Shown piece by piece: positions 7,828 to 15,775 of a stretch of DNA of 21,659 nucleotides. Under the pieces are notes generated by a model. It saw only the letters and a list, made by a program, of their open reading frames with translations. It ran no database searches and was not told where the DNA came from. Both the position numbers and the translations under genes were made by a program. The stretch is taken from contig MGSU01000013.1 in assembly GCA_001799195.1 (NCBI GenBank), forward strand, positions 1 to 21,659. Reading direction: 5' to 3'. The DNA is from Deltaproteobacteria bacterium RIFOXYA12_FULL_61_11. GTDB taxonomy: Bacteria; Bdellovibrionota_F; JAHFAK01; YA12-FULL-61-11. Within the stretch, counting starts at the first letter, position 1; every line of letters begins with the position of its first letter.

Positions 7828-8835
7828 TCAGACGTACTCCTCGTCGCCTCGGATGATGACGATCCTGCCTTCTTCCTCGAGCTTCTTCGCGATCTCGCAG
7901 ATGGTCTGCTGGGTCTTGATGACCTCGCTGACCTTGGTCGGCCCCGCAATCTCCATTTCTTCGCGCAACATATCCGCGGCGCGCTCGGACATATTGCGGA
8001 ACATCTTTTCCTTGAGCTCCTCGCTGGCCGACTTGAGAGCGATGACCAGTTCCTCCTGCTTGACCTCTTTGAGGATCTCTTGGATGCCGGCATCGTCGAT
8101 GCTGATGAGGTCCTCGAAGGTGATCATCTTGCGACGGATCTGCACCGCGAGTTCCGGGTTTGTCTTTTCGATATTCCCCAGCACCTGTCGCTCGGCTTGC
8201 TCACCCATACGGTTGAGCATGGAGACCACCGGGTCGATGCCGCCGATCTCGAGGTTGGACCCCACGGCAGTGAGCTTCATCTTGGCTATCTCTTTCTGCA
8301 ACGAGCGGTCGATCTCCCGCACCACATCAGCAGAGATCTTCTCCATGGTAGCCATGCGCAGGATGACCTCGGTCTGCATGTTTTCCGGCAGATGTCCGAG
8401 AATACGGCCGGCCCGCTCGGGATCCAGGATGGTCAGGATCACCGCGATGGTCTGAGGATGCTCCTTCTTGATCAGGGCGGCGATGATGTCCGAATCGAGG
8501 TACTGGATCGACTTGAGGGGAGCATCGTCGTCGCCCTCGAGCATGGACATGAGCAGGTCTGCGCGATCGTCGGACATGGTCCGCTGAATGACCCGCTTGA
8601 GGTATTCGGTGTCGGCCAAGAGGCCGCTGGAGGTGTCGATCAGGGAATGGAACTCGCTGACGATGTTGTTGATCTGGTCGTTCGGGATAGAGCCCATCTT
8701 GGCGATGGCCTGGTTGATCTTCTTGATCTCGCGGTCGTCGAGGAACTGGAACAGGCTGCCGGCGACCTCCTCACCGAGGATCATGACCAGGATGGCCGCC
8801 TTGTCCGGGCCGGTGAGTTGTTGTTTGGGCGCCAT
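7828..8835 (-). CDS. fliG: Flagellar motor switch protein FliG
   Basis: A 335-residue rotor protein of the C-ring, linking the FliF MS-ring to FliM and contacting the stator. The N-terminal domain (GPDKAAILVMILGEEVAGSL) is present. The middle domain carries the family EHPQ motif (KKEHPQTIAVIL, near residue 125) and ILGHLPENMQTEVILRMA. The C-terminal torque domain reads TFEDLISIDDAGIQEILKEV followed by charged helices with FRNMSERAADMLREEME. Length is exactly that expected. AGGA lies six bases upstream of the ATG. A 103-base gap separates it from fliF upstream, containing a six-base-pair hairpin but no clear terminator, so the gene is probably transcribed with fliF. Confidence 0.97.
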   Translation of the reverse strand: MAPKQQLTGPDKAAILVMILGEEVAGSLFQFLDDREIKKINQAIAKMGSIPNDQINNIVSEFHSLIDTSSGLLADTEYLKRVIQRTMSDDRADLLMSMLEGDDDAPLKSIQYLDSDIIAALIKKEHPQTIAVILTILDPERAGRILGHLPENMQTEVILRMATMEKISADVVREIDRSLQKEIAKMKLTAVGSNLEIGGIDPVVSMLNRMGEQAERQVLGNIEKTNPELAVQIRRKMITFEDLISIDDAGIQEILKEVKQEELVIALKSASEELKEKMFRNMSERAADMLREEMEIAGPTKVSEVIKTQQTICEIAKKLEEEGRIVIIRGDEEYV

Positions 8836-8938
8836 GACCGTTCCTCGCTCTTCTGTTGTTCTCCCTCGTCACCGCGACGAGTATAGCACCGGCCGTTTGC
8901 ACACCTCAAGCCGGCAACGCGGTGCGGCACACCTGAGC

Positions 8939-10534
8939 TTACGTAGTCAACCAACCGCGGAGCTGTTGGACCATTTTTTCCGGGTCCTGCATGGCCAATT
9001 CTTTGATCACCCGTTTCTTGTCCTCGATCGACTTCTGGGACGACTTGGCCTCGTCGAGCACTTCTTCCGCCATGGACACCTCCTCCCGTTTCAGGGAGAT
9101 ATTCTGGGTCAACCAGCGGATGATCGGCACGACGATAAACAGCAACGACAGGATCGCGATCAGGAGCAGGCCGCCGATCTTGGCAAAATAGAAGATCATG
9201 GCCTGCTGGCGCATCTTCTCGAGGTATTCGTCGGCGTCGGAGTAGTCGGTGACCTTGAACGGCTTCTCGCGGACCACGACCTCATCCCCGCGGGTTTTGT
9301 CGTAGCCGATCGCGGTTTGGACGAGTTGCTCGAGTTCCTTGAGTTCTTCATCGGTCCGCTTCTCCAGAGTTGATTCTGGACCCTTCACCGTCCGATTCAC
9401 GTCGACCATCACGGCCACGGTCAGCTTCTTGACCTTGCCGTAGGGTTTGGTCGTGCGTTTGGTTTCTTTGTTGATCTCGTAGTCGATCTTCTCGTTCAAA
9501 CGGTCGGAGTTGTTGCCGGCGGTCTGGCGGTTCTCCTGCCCAGGCAAATTTGCCGAGCCCGGCACCCCGGTCGGCTGGTACCGATTGCCCTCGAACTTCT
9601 CGGTCGTGCGTTGCTCGGCCTTGACCACTGCGCTATCCGGATCATAGCGTTCCTCGGTCTTCTCGATTTGCTCGTAATCCACATCGGCAGCGACCTTGGC
9701 GGTCACCTTGCCGGACCCGACAACCTGGCTCAACAATTGGGTGATCTTGGTCTCGTAACTCTTCTCGAGGTTCTTCTGGTACTCGAGCATCGAGGCATTG
9801 AGCTTGTTGAAATCCCCACCGCCGGACCGGTTGAGCATCGCGCCCTTCTGGTCGATGATGGAGATACCCTCGGGTTCGAGTCCCTCGATACTGCTGGCCA
9901 CAAGATGCGTGATACCCATAACCTGGGCCTCGGAGAGAGCCCGACCCGGCTTGAGGCTGAGGATGATCGAGGCCGTGGGCTTGGTTTCCTCCTCCATGAA
10001 AAGTGACTTCTCCGGCAGGACGATGTGGACCCGCGACTTCTGGACCGAATCGATGCTATTGATGGTACGGGCCAATTCACCCTGCAAGGCTCGCTGGTAG
10101 TTGAGCTTTTGCGTGAACTCGGTCATGCCGATGCTCTTGTTGTCGAAAATCTCGAAACCGACCCCCGTACCCTGGGGCACACCCTCACTGGCGAACTGCA
10201 TCCGCAACCTGAGAACCTTGTCGGGTGGGACGAGGAGACTCTGGCCGTTCTGGGACAACACGTGGGGGATCTTCTCTTTCTCGAGTTGCGAGACGATGTG
10301 GTTGGCATCGGAGGGATCGAGGTTGGTGAAGAGCGGCTGGTAGTCCTCTTCAGTGGTGCGGAAGGCCAGCCACGATACCAGCGATATCCCCGAAGCCACG
10401 ATGGCGAGCAGAGCGTAGAATTTTCGATCGAAGAGCAAGGCCGTCAACGAATTGGATCCATTCGCCGGCGCAGCGAGCGGCGTTGGTTGAGGAGTTGTCG
10501 CTGGGGCGTCCTGGACCTGATTCTTGTCGGGCAT
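8939..10534 (-). CDS. fliF: Flagellar MS-ring protein FliF
   Basis: The inner-membrane MS-ring protein on which the basal body is built. The first transmembrane helix (FYALLAIVASGISLVSWLAF) lies near residues 37-57, followed by the ring-building motif region with YQPLFTNLDPSDANHIVSQL, the VPQGTGVGFEIFD segment, and the SRVHIVLPEKSLF motif. The second helix (IGGLLLIAILSLLFIVVPII) precedes a cytosolic tail that binds FliG. I chose the ATG at 10534 (531 residues, beginning MPDKNQ) because AGGAG lies nine bases upstream and because a sigma-54-like promoter at 10571-10586 would place the transcript start near 10560. Longer in-frame starts at 10555 and 10603 exist but fit that promoter poorly. It is the first gene of the operon. 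Confidence 0.95.
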   Translation of the reverse strand: MPDKNQVQDAPATTPQPTPLAAPANGSNSLTALLFDRKFYALLAIVASGISLVSWLAFRTTEEDYQPLFTNLDPSDANHIVSQLEKEKIPHVLSQNGQSLLVPPDKVLRLRMQFASEGVPQGTGVGFEIFDNKSIGMTEFTQKLNYQRALQGELARTINSIDSVQKSRVHIVLPEKSLFMEEETKPTASIILSLKPGRALSEAQVMGITHLVASSIEGLEPEGISIIDQKGAMLNRSGGGDFNKLNASMLEYQKNLEKSYETKITQLLSQVVGSGKVTAKVAADVDYEQIEKTEERYDPDSAVVKAEQRTTEKFEGNRYQPTGVPGSANLPGQENRQTAGNNSDRLNEKIDYEINKETKRTTKPYGKVKKLTVAVMVDVNRTVKGPESTLEKRTDEELKELEQLVQTAIGYDKTRGDEVVVREKPFKVTDYSDADEYLEKMRQQAMIFYFAKIGGLLLIAILSLLFIVVPIIRWLTQNISLKREEVSMAEEVLDEAKSSQKSIEDKKRVIKELAMQDPEKMVQQLRGWLTT

Positions 10535-10570
10535 CGGTACGTTCTCCTTGACCATGGCCGTGCGCCAATT

Positions 10571-10586
10571 AGCAAGAAACGCTCCA
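10571..10586 (-). promoter_or_regulatory. Sigma-54 (RpoN)-like promoter for the fliF operon
   Basis: Read on the minus strand the site is TGGAGCGTTTCTTGCT. It has the invariant GG, ten intervening bases, then GC, and matches the consensus TGGCACG-N4-TTGCT except at two positions (AG for CA). Sigma-54 control of flagellar operons is established in many proteobacteria. The expected transcript start near 10560 leaves a leader of about 26 bases with a ribosome binding site before the fliF ATG at 10534. No enhancer site for an activator was identified. Confidence 0.5.
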
Positions 10587-10764
10587 GCCCACCTGTCCCC
10601 CAAACACTAACAACACCATGGAATAAATAGCAAATAATGAAACACTCAGCAAGCCCCCGAACCTGCTTCGTCAAACCATTGACATCATTCTTCCCGGTCC
10701 TGACACCCCCGCGACCTCGTTCCTCTTCCCTGACCCCTGGATACCTCATCCTCTACCAGGGCTG

Positions 10765-10773
10765 TGGTATACT
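10765..10773 (+). promoter_or_regulatory. Extended -10 promoter candidate for the CxxC small protein
   Basis: TGG directly followed by TATACT forms an extended -10 element (TGnTATAAT type) about 33 bases before the ATG at 10807. No good -35 hexamer is seen at the right distance, which is common for extended -10 promoters. It points away from fliF. Confidence 0.4.
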
Positions 10774-10806
10774 AATCGGGATCACCAGCCGGGGAACCGA
10801 AAAGGG

Positions 10807-11004
10807 ATGATCCAGAGCTACCTCAGTCGCTACCTCGATTTCTCAAAGTGTCACATCATCAAGAAATTCGAGACTTGTGCCCATTGCGGCTGGGAATTGG
10901 TGGCCAGCCATCAAACCGATTTCACCGGTTCGACCGTGGTGCAGACCGTGGTTTGCCAGGGTTGTAAGAAGATCCTCGAGATCTCCCACCACCTCTTGCA
11001 TTGA
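10807..11004 (+). CDS. Small zinc-ribbon-like protein, unknown function
   Basis: A 65-residue protein with two CxxC knuckles, C24xxC27 (CAHCGW) and C50xxC53 (CQGCKK), separated by about 22 residues, the layout of a small treble-clef or zinc ribbon that would bind one zinc. An extra cysteine is at residue 15. There is no signal peptide or membrane helix, so it should be cytosolic. A plausible extended -10 promoter lies just upstream; AAAGGG directly abuts the ATG and GGGGAA lies about ten bases before it, so the ribosome binding site is uncertain. It is divergent from fliF and convergent with miaA, with ten bases between the stops. I do not recognise a named family and assign no function. Confidence 0.65.
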   Translation: MIQSYLSRYLDFSKCHIIKKFETCAHCGWELVASHQTDFTGSTVVQTVVCQGCKKILEISHHLLH

Positions 11005-11014
11005 CCAGTGTCGT

Positions 11015-12013
11015 TCACCCTTCCGGCGACGCGAGGAGAAATTCTTCGACCACCCGGAAGCAGCGTTCCCGATCTCGCAGAGGGTCCAACCACAACGCTT
11101 CGGGTTGAGCCCGTAACCACGTCAATTGGGCCTTTGCGTACCGCCTCGTGCGCACCACGATGGCTTCTTTGACTTGGTCGAGGGGGAGACCGGAGCGCAG
11201 GTGCCCAACCACCTCGCGATACCCGATGGTCTGGAGCGAGGGTTTTGAGGGATCGAGTCCCCTCTCGAGCAAGGCCGAGACCTCGTCGACCAGACCGGCG
11301 GCGAACATGGCCTCGACCCGTTGGGCAATGCGCTCGTAAAGGACTTCCCGCGGCGGAGTCACCACCAGGAGCAGATATCGGTAGCGTACCTCGCGGAAGC
11401 CATGTCCCTCTTTGTACAAGGAGATAGGTCTGCCCGTGGCATAGTAGACCTCGAGGGCGCGGAGCAGCCGGACCTGATCGTTGGGATGGAGCACCGCGGC
11501 CGAGGTCGGGTCTATCCGCTGCAACCAGGCATGAGCATACTCCGGCCCAGCGGCGGCACACAAGGCCTGTACTCTCTCCCTGATTGCAGGAACCACTCCT
11601 TGCGGCAGCTCGAACAGGCCATGCAACAAGGCTTTGAGATAGAGGAACGTCCCCCCGACCACGCAAACCGGCACCTCGGCCTCGGCAATCACCTTGTCGG
11701 CCTCGATTTGAAAACGCTTGGCATTGTAGTCCTGGTCAGGACCAATGACGTCGAACAGATAATGGGGTACTCCCCGGCGCTCCGCCAAAGTGGGCTTGCC
11801 CGTGCCGATGTCCAGACCCTGGCAAACCTGCCGGGAATCCGCGTTGATCGCGATCATGCCGAAACGCAGACCCAACTCCACGGCCAAAGAGGTCTTTCCC
11901 GCAGCGGTAGGACCGCAGAGAACGACCAGAGGCCTCCCAGAGCAACTGGTTACCGAGCCGGGGACGACCGGGATGTCGCAACCGCGTGTAGTATCTTGAC
12001 CGGTCAACCGCAC
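11015..12013 (-). CDS. miaA: tRNA dimethylallyltransferase MiaA
   Basis: Transfers a dimethylallyl group to A37 of tRNAs that read codons starting with U. Visible motifs are the P-loop GPTAAGKT at 34-41, ADSRQVCQGLDIGTGKPT, which binds the tRNA and substrate, GGTFLYLKALLHGL, and the C-terminal QTIGYREVVGHL. Start chosen is GTG at 12013 (332 residues) because GGAG lies eight bases before it; a TTG at 12007 that overlaps the manA stop is another possibility. A further in-frame start at 12094 would need a much longer overlap with manA and is disfavoured. Overlap with manA is ten bases, implying co-transcription. The protein is slightly longer than usual because of a non-conserved N-terminal extension. 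Confidence 0.96.
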   Translation of the reverse strand: MRLTGQDTTRGCDIPVVPGSVTSCSGRPLVVLCGPTAAGKTSLAVELGLRFGMIAINADSRQVCQGLDIGTGKPTLAERRGVPHYLFDVIGPDQDYNAKRFQIEADKVIAEAEVPVCVVGGTFLYLKALLHGLFELPQGVVPAIRERVQALCAAAGPEYAHAWLQRIDPTSAAVLHPNDQVRLLRALEVYYATGRPISLYKEGHGFREVRYRYLLLVVTPPREVLYERIAQRVEAMFAAGLVDEVSALLERGLDPSKPSLQTIGYREVVGHLRSGLPLDQVKEAIVVRTRRYAKAQLTWLRAQPEALWLDPLRDRERCFRVVEEFLLASPEG

Positions 12014-13044
12014 TTGATCAGCTCCGCGTCGCCATCCAACTCGCAGGTTCCGAGCGAAGCCGGGACCAAAAGACACTCCCCACGTCTGAAGCACCAGGTT
12101 TCCCCTCTCGCATCCCGCACGGTCCCTCGACCGTTATAGATCACCAACAGCTCGTACCGACCCTCCCCTGGCAAGCTCCAGGGTCTCCCCGGGGATATCT
12201 TCACGAGCGAGGTCCTGAAAGGTAAGCGCGCCACGAGGTCCACCTCTGACTGAGCCCTCCGTTCGACGGCCGTATGGACGAGAGTCCTGCCGTCGAGCTC
12301 GCAACAGGCACAGGCCAGGGCCTCGGCGAGGTGCAGTTGCCGAGCGTGCCCCCCGGGACACGGGCGACCCTCGTGGTCGTAGCGGCGGCCCCAGTCCCAC
12401 AATCGATACGTCACCCCCGTGGCCCTGGGACGGAGACTCTGGACCTCGAGCATAGTGATCCCGCGGCCGAGAGCGTGAATGGTCCCCGGCGGTACCTCGA
12501 TCCAATCGCCGGGCAGGACCGGAAGGAAACGCAACAAGGGCCGAAGGTCTTCTTCCCCGCTAAGGGCCTGTTCCAATCCGCCGCGGCCGACCTCATCGCG
12601 CAAGCCGAGGTACACCCCAGCGCCGGGCTCAGCGGCGAGGATGTACCACCCCTCGGACTTGCCTGACTCCCCAGGCGCCAAGCCCACGAACCGTTCTTCG
12701 GGATGGACCTGCACCGAGAGGTCTTCTGCCGCATCGATATACTTCACCAGGACCGGTAGGCTGGCCCCATGACCGTTCCAAACCGCTTCGCCGAGTATGC
12801 TCGGTCCTCGGGCCTCGAGCAGGTGCCCCAACGGTATACGCTGGCAATCGAGGAGCACTTCGCTCTCGAAGGCCGGGTCGGTGGAGGCTTCCCAACTCTC
12901 ACCGACCACGGTATAGGCCCTGCGCTCTTCGCGGAGGGGCAATCCGGCCTTGAGTTCGTCGAGGATCCTCCTTCCTCCCCACGGGGTCCGGGACGGAGGA
13001 GTAAAATTATCGGGAGAGAGTCGCAACACGCCAAGATCGTTCAT
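12004..13044 (-). CDS. manA: Mannose-6-phosphate isomerase, class I (ManA)
   Basis: A cupin-type, zinc-dependent isomerase that interconverts mannose-6-phosphate and fructose-6-phosphate, feeding GDP-mannose and surface polysaccharide synthesis. The 346-residue product shows WGGRRI near 22, ESWEAS near 49, the metal motif VQVHPEE at 111-117 and GKSEGWYIL at 128-136. PPGTIHALGRGITMLEVQ follows, carrying a second metal-ligand histidine. The ATG at 13044 (MNDLGVLRL) was preferred over a GTG at 13116 because the conserved fold begins soon after it and a promoter candidate (13082-13110) lies between the two. The ribosome binding site (GTGGGA) is weak. It overlaps miaA by ten bases. Confidence 0.92.
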   Translation of the reverse strand: MNDLGVLRLSPDNFTPPSRTPWGGRRILDELKAGLPLREERRAYTVVGESWEASTDPAFESEVLLDCQRIPLGHLLEARGPSILGEAVWNGHGASLPVLVKYIDAAEDLSVQVHPEERFVGLAPGESGKSEGWYILAAEPGAGVYLGLRDEVGRGGLEQALSGEEDLRPLLRFLPVLPGDWIEVPPGTIHALGRGITMLEVQSLRPRATGVTYRLWDWGRRYDHEGRPCPGGHARQLHLAEALACACCELDGRTLVHTAVERRAQSEVDLVARLPFRTSLVKISPGRPWSLPGEGRYELLVIYNGRGTVRDARGETWCFRRGECLLVPASLGTCELDGDAELIKCG

Positions 13045-13081
13045 GTTCCCACTGCTCGTTCGGACACAGATGTTCTCGGCC

Positions 13082-13110
13082 ACGCTAGGTGCAACGGGAG
13101 AAAATGTCAA
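13082..13110 (-). promoter_or_regulatory. Sigma-70-type promoter candidate for manA-miaA
   Basis: On the minus strand a perfect TTGACA (13105-13110) is followed after 17 bases by TAGCGT (13082-13087). The -10 matches only three of six consensus positions. The predicted start would lie roughly 30-35 bases before the manA ATG at 13044. Confidence 0.35.
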
Positions 13111-13396
13111 AACCACTACCTGCAGTCATTCTCCTGAGGATGGCTTGGGATTGGTTGCCAACAGAGTGCCGAGAGGCTACTCTCCAGCCCCTTTCCAGGT
13201 CAGGTGCTCTACCGGAGCGAGGTGGTGTGCGCATGGTTCAATGGATGGTGCTGGTGTAAACGAGACGCATCCTAGCCCGAACAGGGCGTACTATGCTTGC
13301 CGATACAACGGCTCGATGGTACCTTGCCAACTTAGCGAACATGGTTGGGGGAATCGAGCGTGGAAACTGAGTTCGGCATTGGTATGTGCTCCTGTT

Positions 13397-13406
13397 CCCC
13401 CCCCCC
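13397..13406 (+). repeat. Homopolymeric C10 tract upstream of hsdM
   Basis: Ten consecutive C residues lie 26 bases before the hsdM ATG, between a T-rich stretch and the weak AAGGA ribosome binding site at 13416-13420. Tracts of this kind are prone to slipped-strand mispairing and, when close to a start codon, can change expression. Whether this one varies cannot be told from one sequence. Confidence 0.9.
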
Positions 13407-13432
13407 ACGAATGTGAAGGAACCAACTGACTG

Positions 13433-15775
13433 ATGGACCAAACTGCTCACAATAAGATCGTCTCCTTCATCTGGGGTATTGCTGACGACGTCCTGCGCGA
13501 TCTTTTCAAGCGCGGCAAGTATCCAGATGTGATTCTGCCGATGTGCGTCATCCGGCGCATGGATGCGGTGCTCGAGCCGACCAAGCAGAAGGTGCTCGAT
13601 ACCAGGAAGATGCTCGACGAGGCGCGGATCACCGAACAGCGCGCCGCGCTCTGTGATGCTGCTGGCCAGGCTTTCTACAACACCTCGAAGTTCACCCTGC
13701 GCGACCTCAGGTCCCGTGGCAGCCAGCAGCAGTTGCTTGCCGATTTCGAAGACTACCTCAACGGCTTCTCACCCAACGTCCAGGACATCCTCGACAACTT
13801 CAAATTCCGCAATCAGCTTTCCACGCTCTCCAAGGCCGATGCCATCGGCACGCTCATCAACAAGTTCCTCGACCCCGAAATAGACCTCTCGCCGTCGGGC
13901 ATCGACAACCATGCCATGGGCACGGTCTTCGAAGAACTTGTCCGCAAGTTCAACGAGGACAACAACGAAGAGGCGGGCGAGCACTGGACGCCGCGCGACG
14001 CAGTGCGCCTGATGGCCAACTTTGTGTTTCTGCCCATAGCAGATCAGCTGAGGTCGGGCACCTATCTGCTGTATGACTGCGCCTGTGGCACCGGCGGCAT
14101 GCTTACCGTAGCAGAGGAAACGCTCACCAAGATCGCTTCCAAGCGTAACCAGGAGATCGAAAGCTTGCTTTATGGGCAGGAAAGTCAGCCTGAAACTTAT
14201 GCCGTTTGCAAGGCGGACATGCTGCTCAAGGGGGAAGGCGGAAACGCCGATCACATCGTCGGTGGCGCAGAATGGTCCACTCTCTCGCATGATGCCTTTC
14301 CTGCCCAGGAATTCGATTTCATGCTCGCCAATCCGCCCTACGGCAAGAGTTGGAAGAAAGACCTCGAAGCGATGGGCGGCAAGGATGGCATGCGCGACCC
14401 ACGCTTCAAGGTGATGCACCAGGGCGAAGAACTGTCGCTGGTAACGCGCTCCAGCGATGGGCAGATGCTATTCCTGGCCAATATGGTTTCCAAGATGAAC
14501 CACCATTCCAAACTCGGCAGCCGTATCGCCGAGGTCCACAACGGATCCTCGCTCTTTACCGGCGACGCGGGCCAGGGCGAGAGCAATATCCGGCGCTGGC
14601 TGATCGAGAACGATTGGTTGGAGGCCATCGTCGCACTACCGCTCAACCTCTTCTACAACACCGGCATCGCCACCTACGTCTGGGTGCTCTCCAATAGGAA
14701 GCCCGCGCACCGTAAGGGCCAGGTGCAGCTCATCGATGCCAGTCAGTGGTTCAAGCCGTTGCGCAAGAACCTCGGCAAGAAGAACTGCGAGCTCTCGCCC
14801 GAGGACATCGAGCGCATCAGCCGCACCTTCCTCGAGTTCCAGGAAACCCCCGAGTCGAAAATCTTCCCCAACGCCGCCTTCGGCTACTGGAAGGTCACGG
14901 TCGAGCGACCGCTTCGCCTGAACAGCCAACTCACTCTCAAGGCCATCGAGACCCTGCGCTACACCTCGGGTGACGAGGATCTCCGCACGACGCTCTATGA
15001 GGAGTTCGGTGACGACCTCTTCACTCACTTCGCCAAGGTCTCCGCCGCGCTGGAGAAACGCCTAGCCGACTGGGGCAACGACGAGGACGAGGGCGACGAT
15101 GAAGAGGGCGGTGGCACCAAGAAAGGCCTACCCGAAAAGAAGCGCAAGAAGTTGCTGGACCCCAAGACCTGGGAGCGCGACGGCCGCCTGGTCGAAGTCG
15201 CCACCAAGCTGCGGGCAGCGCTGGGCGACAGGCTTTTCGAGGACCACAACGTCTTCCGCGACCTCGTGGATGCCGCGCTCAAGCAGGCCGAGCTCAAGCT
15301 CCCCGCCGCCGACCTGAAGCAGATTCTCAAAGCTATAAGCTGGCGCGTCGAGACCGCACCGCCGGTTATCGCCAAGGTGCACAAGCCCGGCAAGGCCAAG
15401 GCCGACCCCCTGCACGGCCTATTCCTGCTCCCCGCTACCTCTGGGAGAGGGGCCGGGGGTGAGGGTACTTCGCGTATCGTGGAGTATGAGCCCGACTCCG
15501 ACCTGCGCGACACCGAGCAGGTGCCGCTGCTCGAAGACGGTGGCCCAGAGAATGATGGAATCGCTGCCTTTTTCCGCCGCGAGGTTCTGCCCTACACGCC
15601 CGACGCGTGGATCAAGGAGGACGCCACCAAGATCGGCTACGAGGTCAGCTTCACGCGCCACTTCTACAAGCCGCAGCCGCTGCGCACACTGGAGGAGATC
15701 AGCGCCGACATCCTCGCCATCGAGAAGGAAGCCGAGGGGCTGCTGGATGGAATTATCGGAGGAGAGAAGCCATAA
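13433..15775 (+). CDS. hsdM: Type I restriction-modification DNA methyltransferase subunit HsdM (long form)
   Basis: The 780-residue protein is the N6-adenine methylase subunit of a type I system, acting with HsdS. Residues about 5-140 form the HsdM N-terminal helical domain (IVSFIWGIADDVLRDLFKRG). The SAM-binding motif I is DCACGTGGM at 215-223, and the catalytic NPPY is at 300-303. WTPRDAVRLM precedes motif I as usual. It exceeds the common 500-residue HsdM by a C-terminal extension ending in FTRHFYKPQPLRTLEEISAD, typical of the longer HsdM class. A GC-rich dispersed repeat interrupts the extension in frame at residues 666-679. The ribosome binding site AAGGA is 12 bases from the ATG, and a C10 tract lies upstream. 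Its TAA shares one base with the ATG of the SIR2 gene. Confidence 0.95.
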   Translation: MDQTAHNKIVSFIWGIADDVLRDLFKRGKYPDVILPMCVIRRMDAVLEPTKQKVLDTRKMLDEARITEQRAALCDAAGQAFYNTSKFTLRDLRSRGSQQQLLADFEDYLNGFSPNVQDILDNFKFRNQLSTLSKADAIGTLINKFLDPEIDLSPSGIDNHAMGTVFEELVRKFNEDNNEEAGEHWTPRDAVRLMANFVFLPIADQLRSGTYLLYDCACGTGGMLTVAEETLTKIASKRNQEIESLLYGQESQPETYAVCKADMLLKGEGGNADHIVGGAEWSTLSHDAFPAQEFDFMLANPPYGKSWKKDLEAMGGKDGMRDPRFKVMHQGEELSLVTRSSDGQMLFLANMVSKMNHHSKLGSRIAEVHNGSSLFTGDAGQGESNIRRWLIENDWLEAIVALPLNLFYNTGIATYVWVLSNRKPAHRKGQVQLIDASQWFKPLRKNLGKKNCELSPEDIERISRTFLEFQETPESKIFPNAAFGYWKVTVERPLRLNSQLTLKAIETLRYTSGDEDLRTTLYEEFGDDLFTHFAKVSAALEKRLADWGNDEDEGDDEEGGGTKKGLPEKKRKKLLDPKTWERDGRLVEVATKLRAALGDRLFEDHNVFRDLVDAALKQAELKLPAADLKQILKAISWRVETAPPVIAKVHKPGKAKADPLHGLFLLPATSGRGAGGEGTSRIVEYEPDSDLRDTEQVPLLEDGGPENDGIAAFFRREVLPYTPDAWIKEDATKIGYEVSFTRHFYKPQPLRTLEEISADILAIEKEAEGLLDGIIGGEKP
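15428..15467 (+). repeat. GC-rich dispersed repeat element inserted in frame within hsdM
   Basis: The stretch CTCTGGGAGAGGGGCCGGGG and the bases on each side resemble the imperfect palindromic repeats of many proteobacteria. These elements give peptides like TPGPSPRGSGE on one strand and SGRGAGGEG on the other. Here it adds about 14 residues (LPATSGRGAGGEGT) without breaking the hsdM frame. No second copy was seen in the window. Confidence 0.6.

Larger units (their letters stand above)
13045..13432. other. Gene-less boundary between manA and the restriction-modification island
   Basis: This 388-base stretch separates the divergent manA and hsdM genes. It contains the manA promoter candidate at 13082-13110 and a C10 tract at 13397-13406. 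I found no tRNA, no att-like repeat, no transposase remnant and no convincing -35/-10 pair for hsdM. Open frames across it lack family signatures. It probably marks the left edge of the acquired island. Confidence 0.5.

Noticed and set aside
8865-8881. Hairpin CTCGTC-ACCGC-GACGAG between fliF and fliG
   Set aside because: Short stem without a following U tract on the minus strand; fliG is expected to be read through from fliF.
7075-8886. A 603-codon open frame on the plus strand opposite fliH and fliG
   Set aside because: It is antisense to two clearly recognised flagellar genes, its translation shows no family motif and is biased toward residues expected from reverse-complement reading of GC-rich codons (many Leu, Asp, Glu, His).
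11321-12139. A 272-codon plus-strand frame opposite miaA
   Set aside because: Antisense to a complete MiaA with all family motifs; no domain of its own.
13085-13129. A 14-codon ORF with AGGAGA before its ATG, upstream of manA on the minus strand
   Set aside because: It begins upstream of the manA promoter candidate, so it is unlikely to be a leader peptide, and it has no attenuator-like features.
12950-13429. A 159-codon plus-strand frame ending just before hsdM
   Set aside because: Its first part is antisense to manA and the rest has no recognisable domain or ribosome binding site; it is more likely chance.
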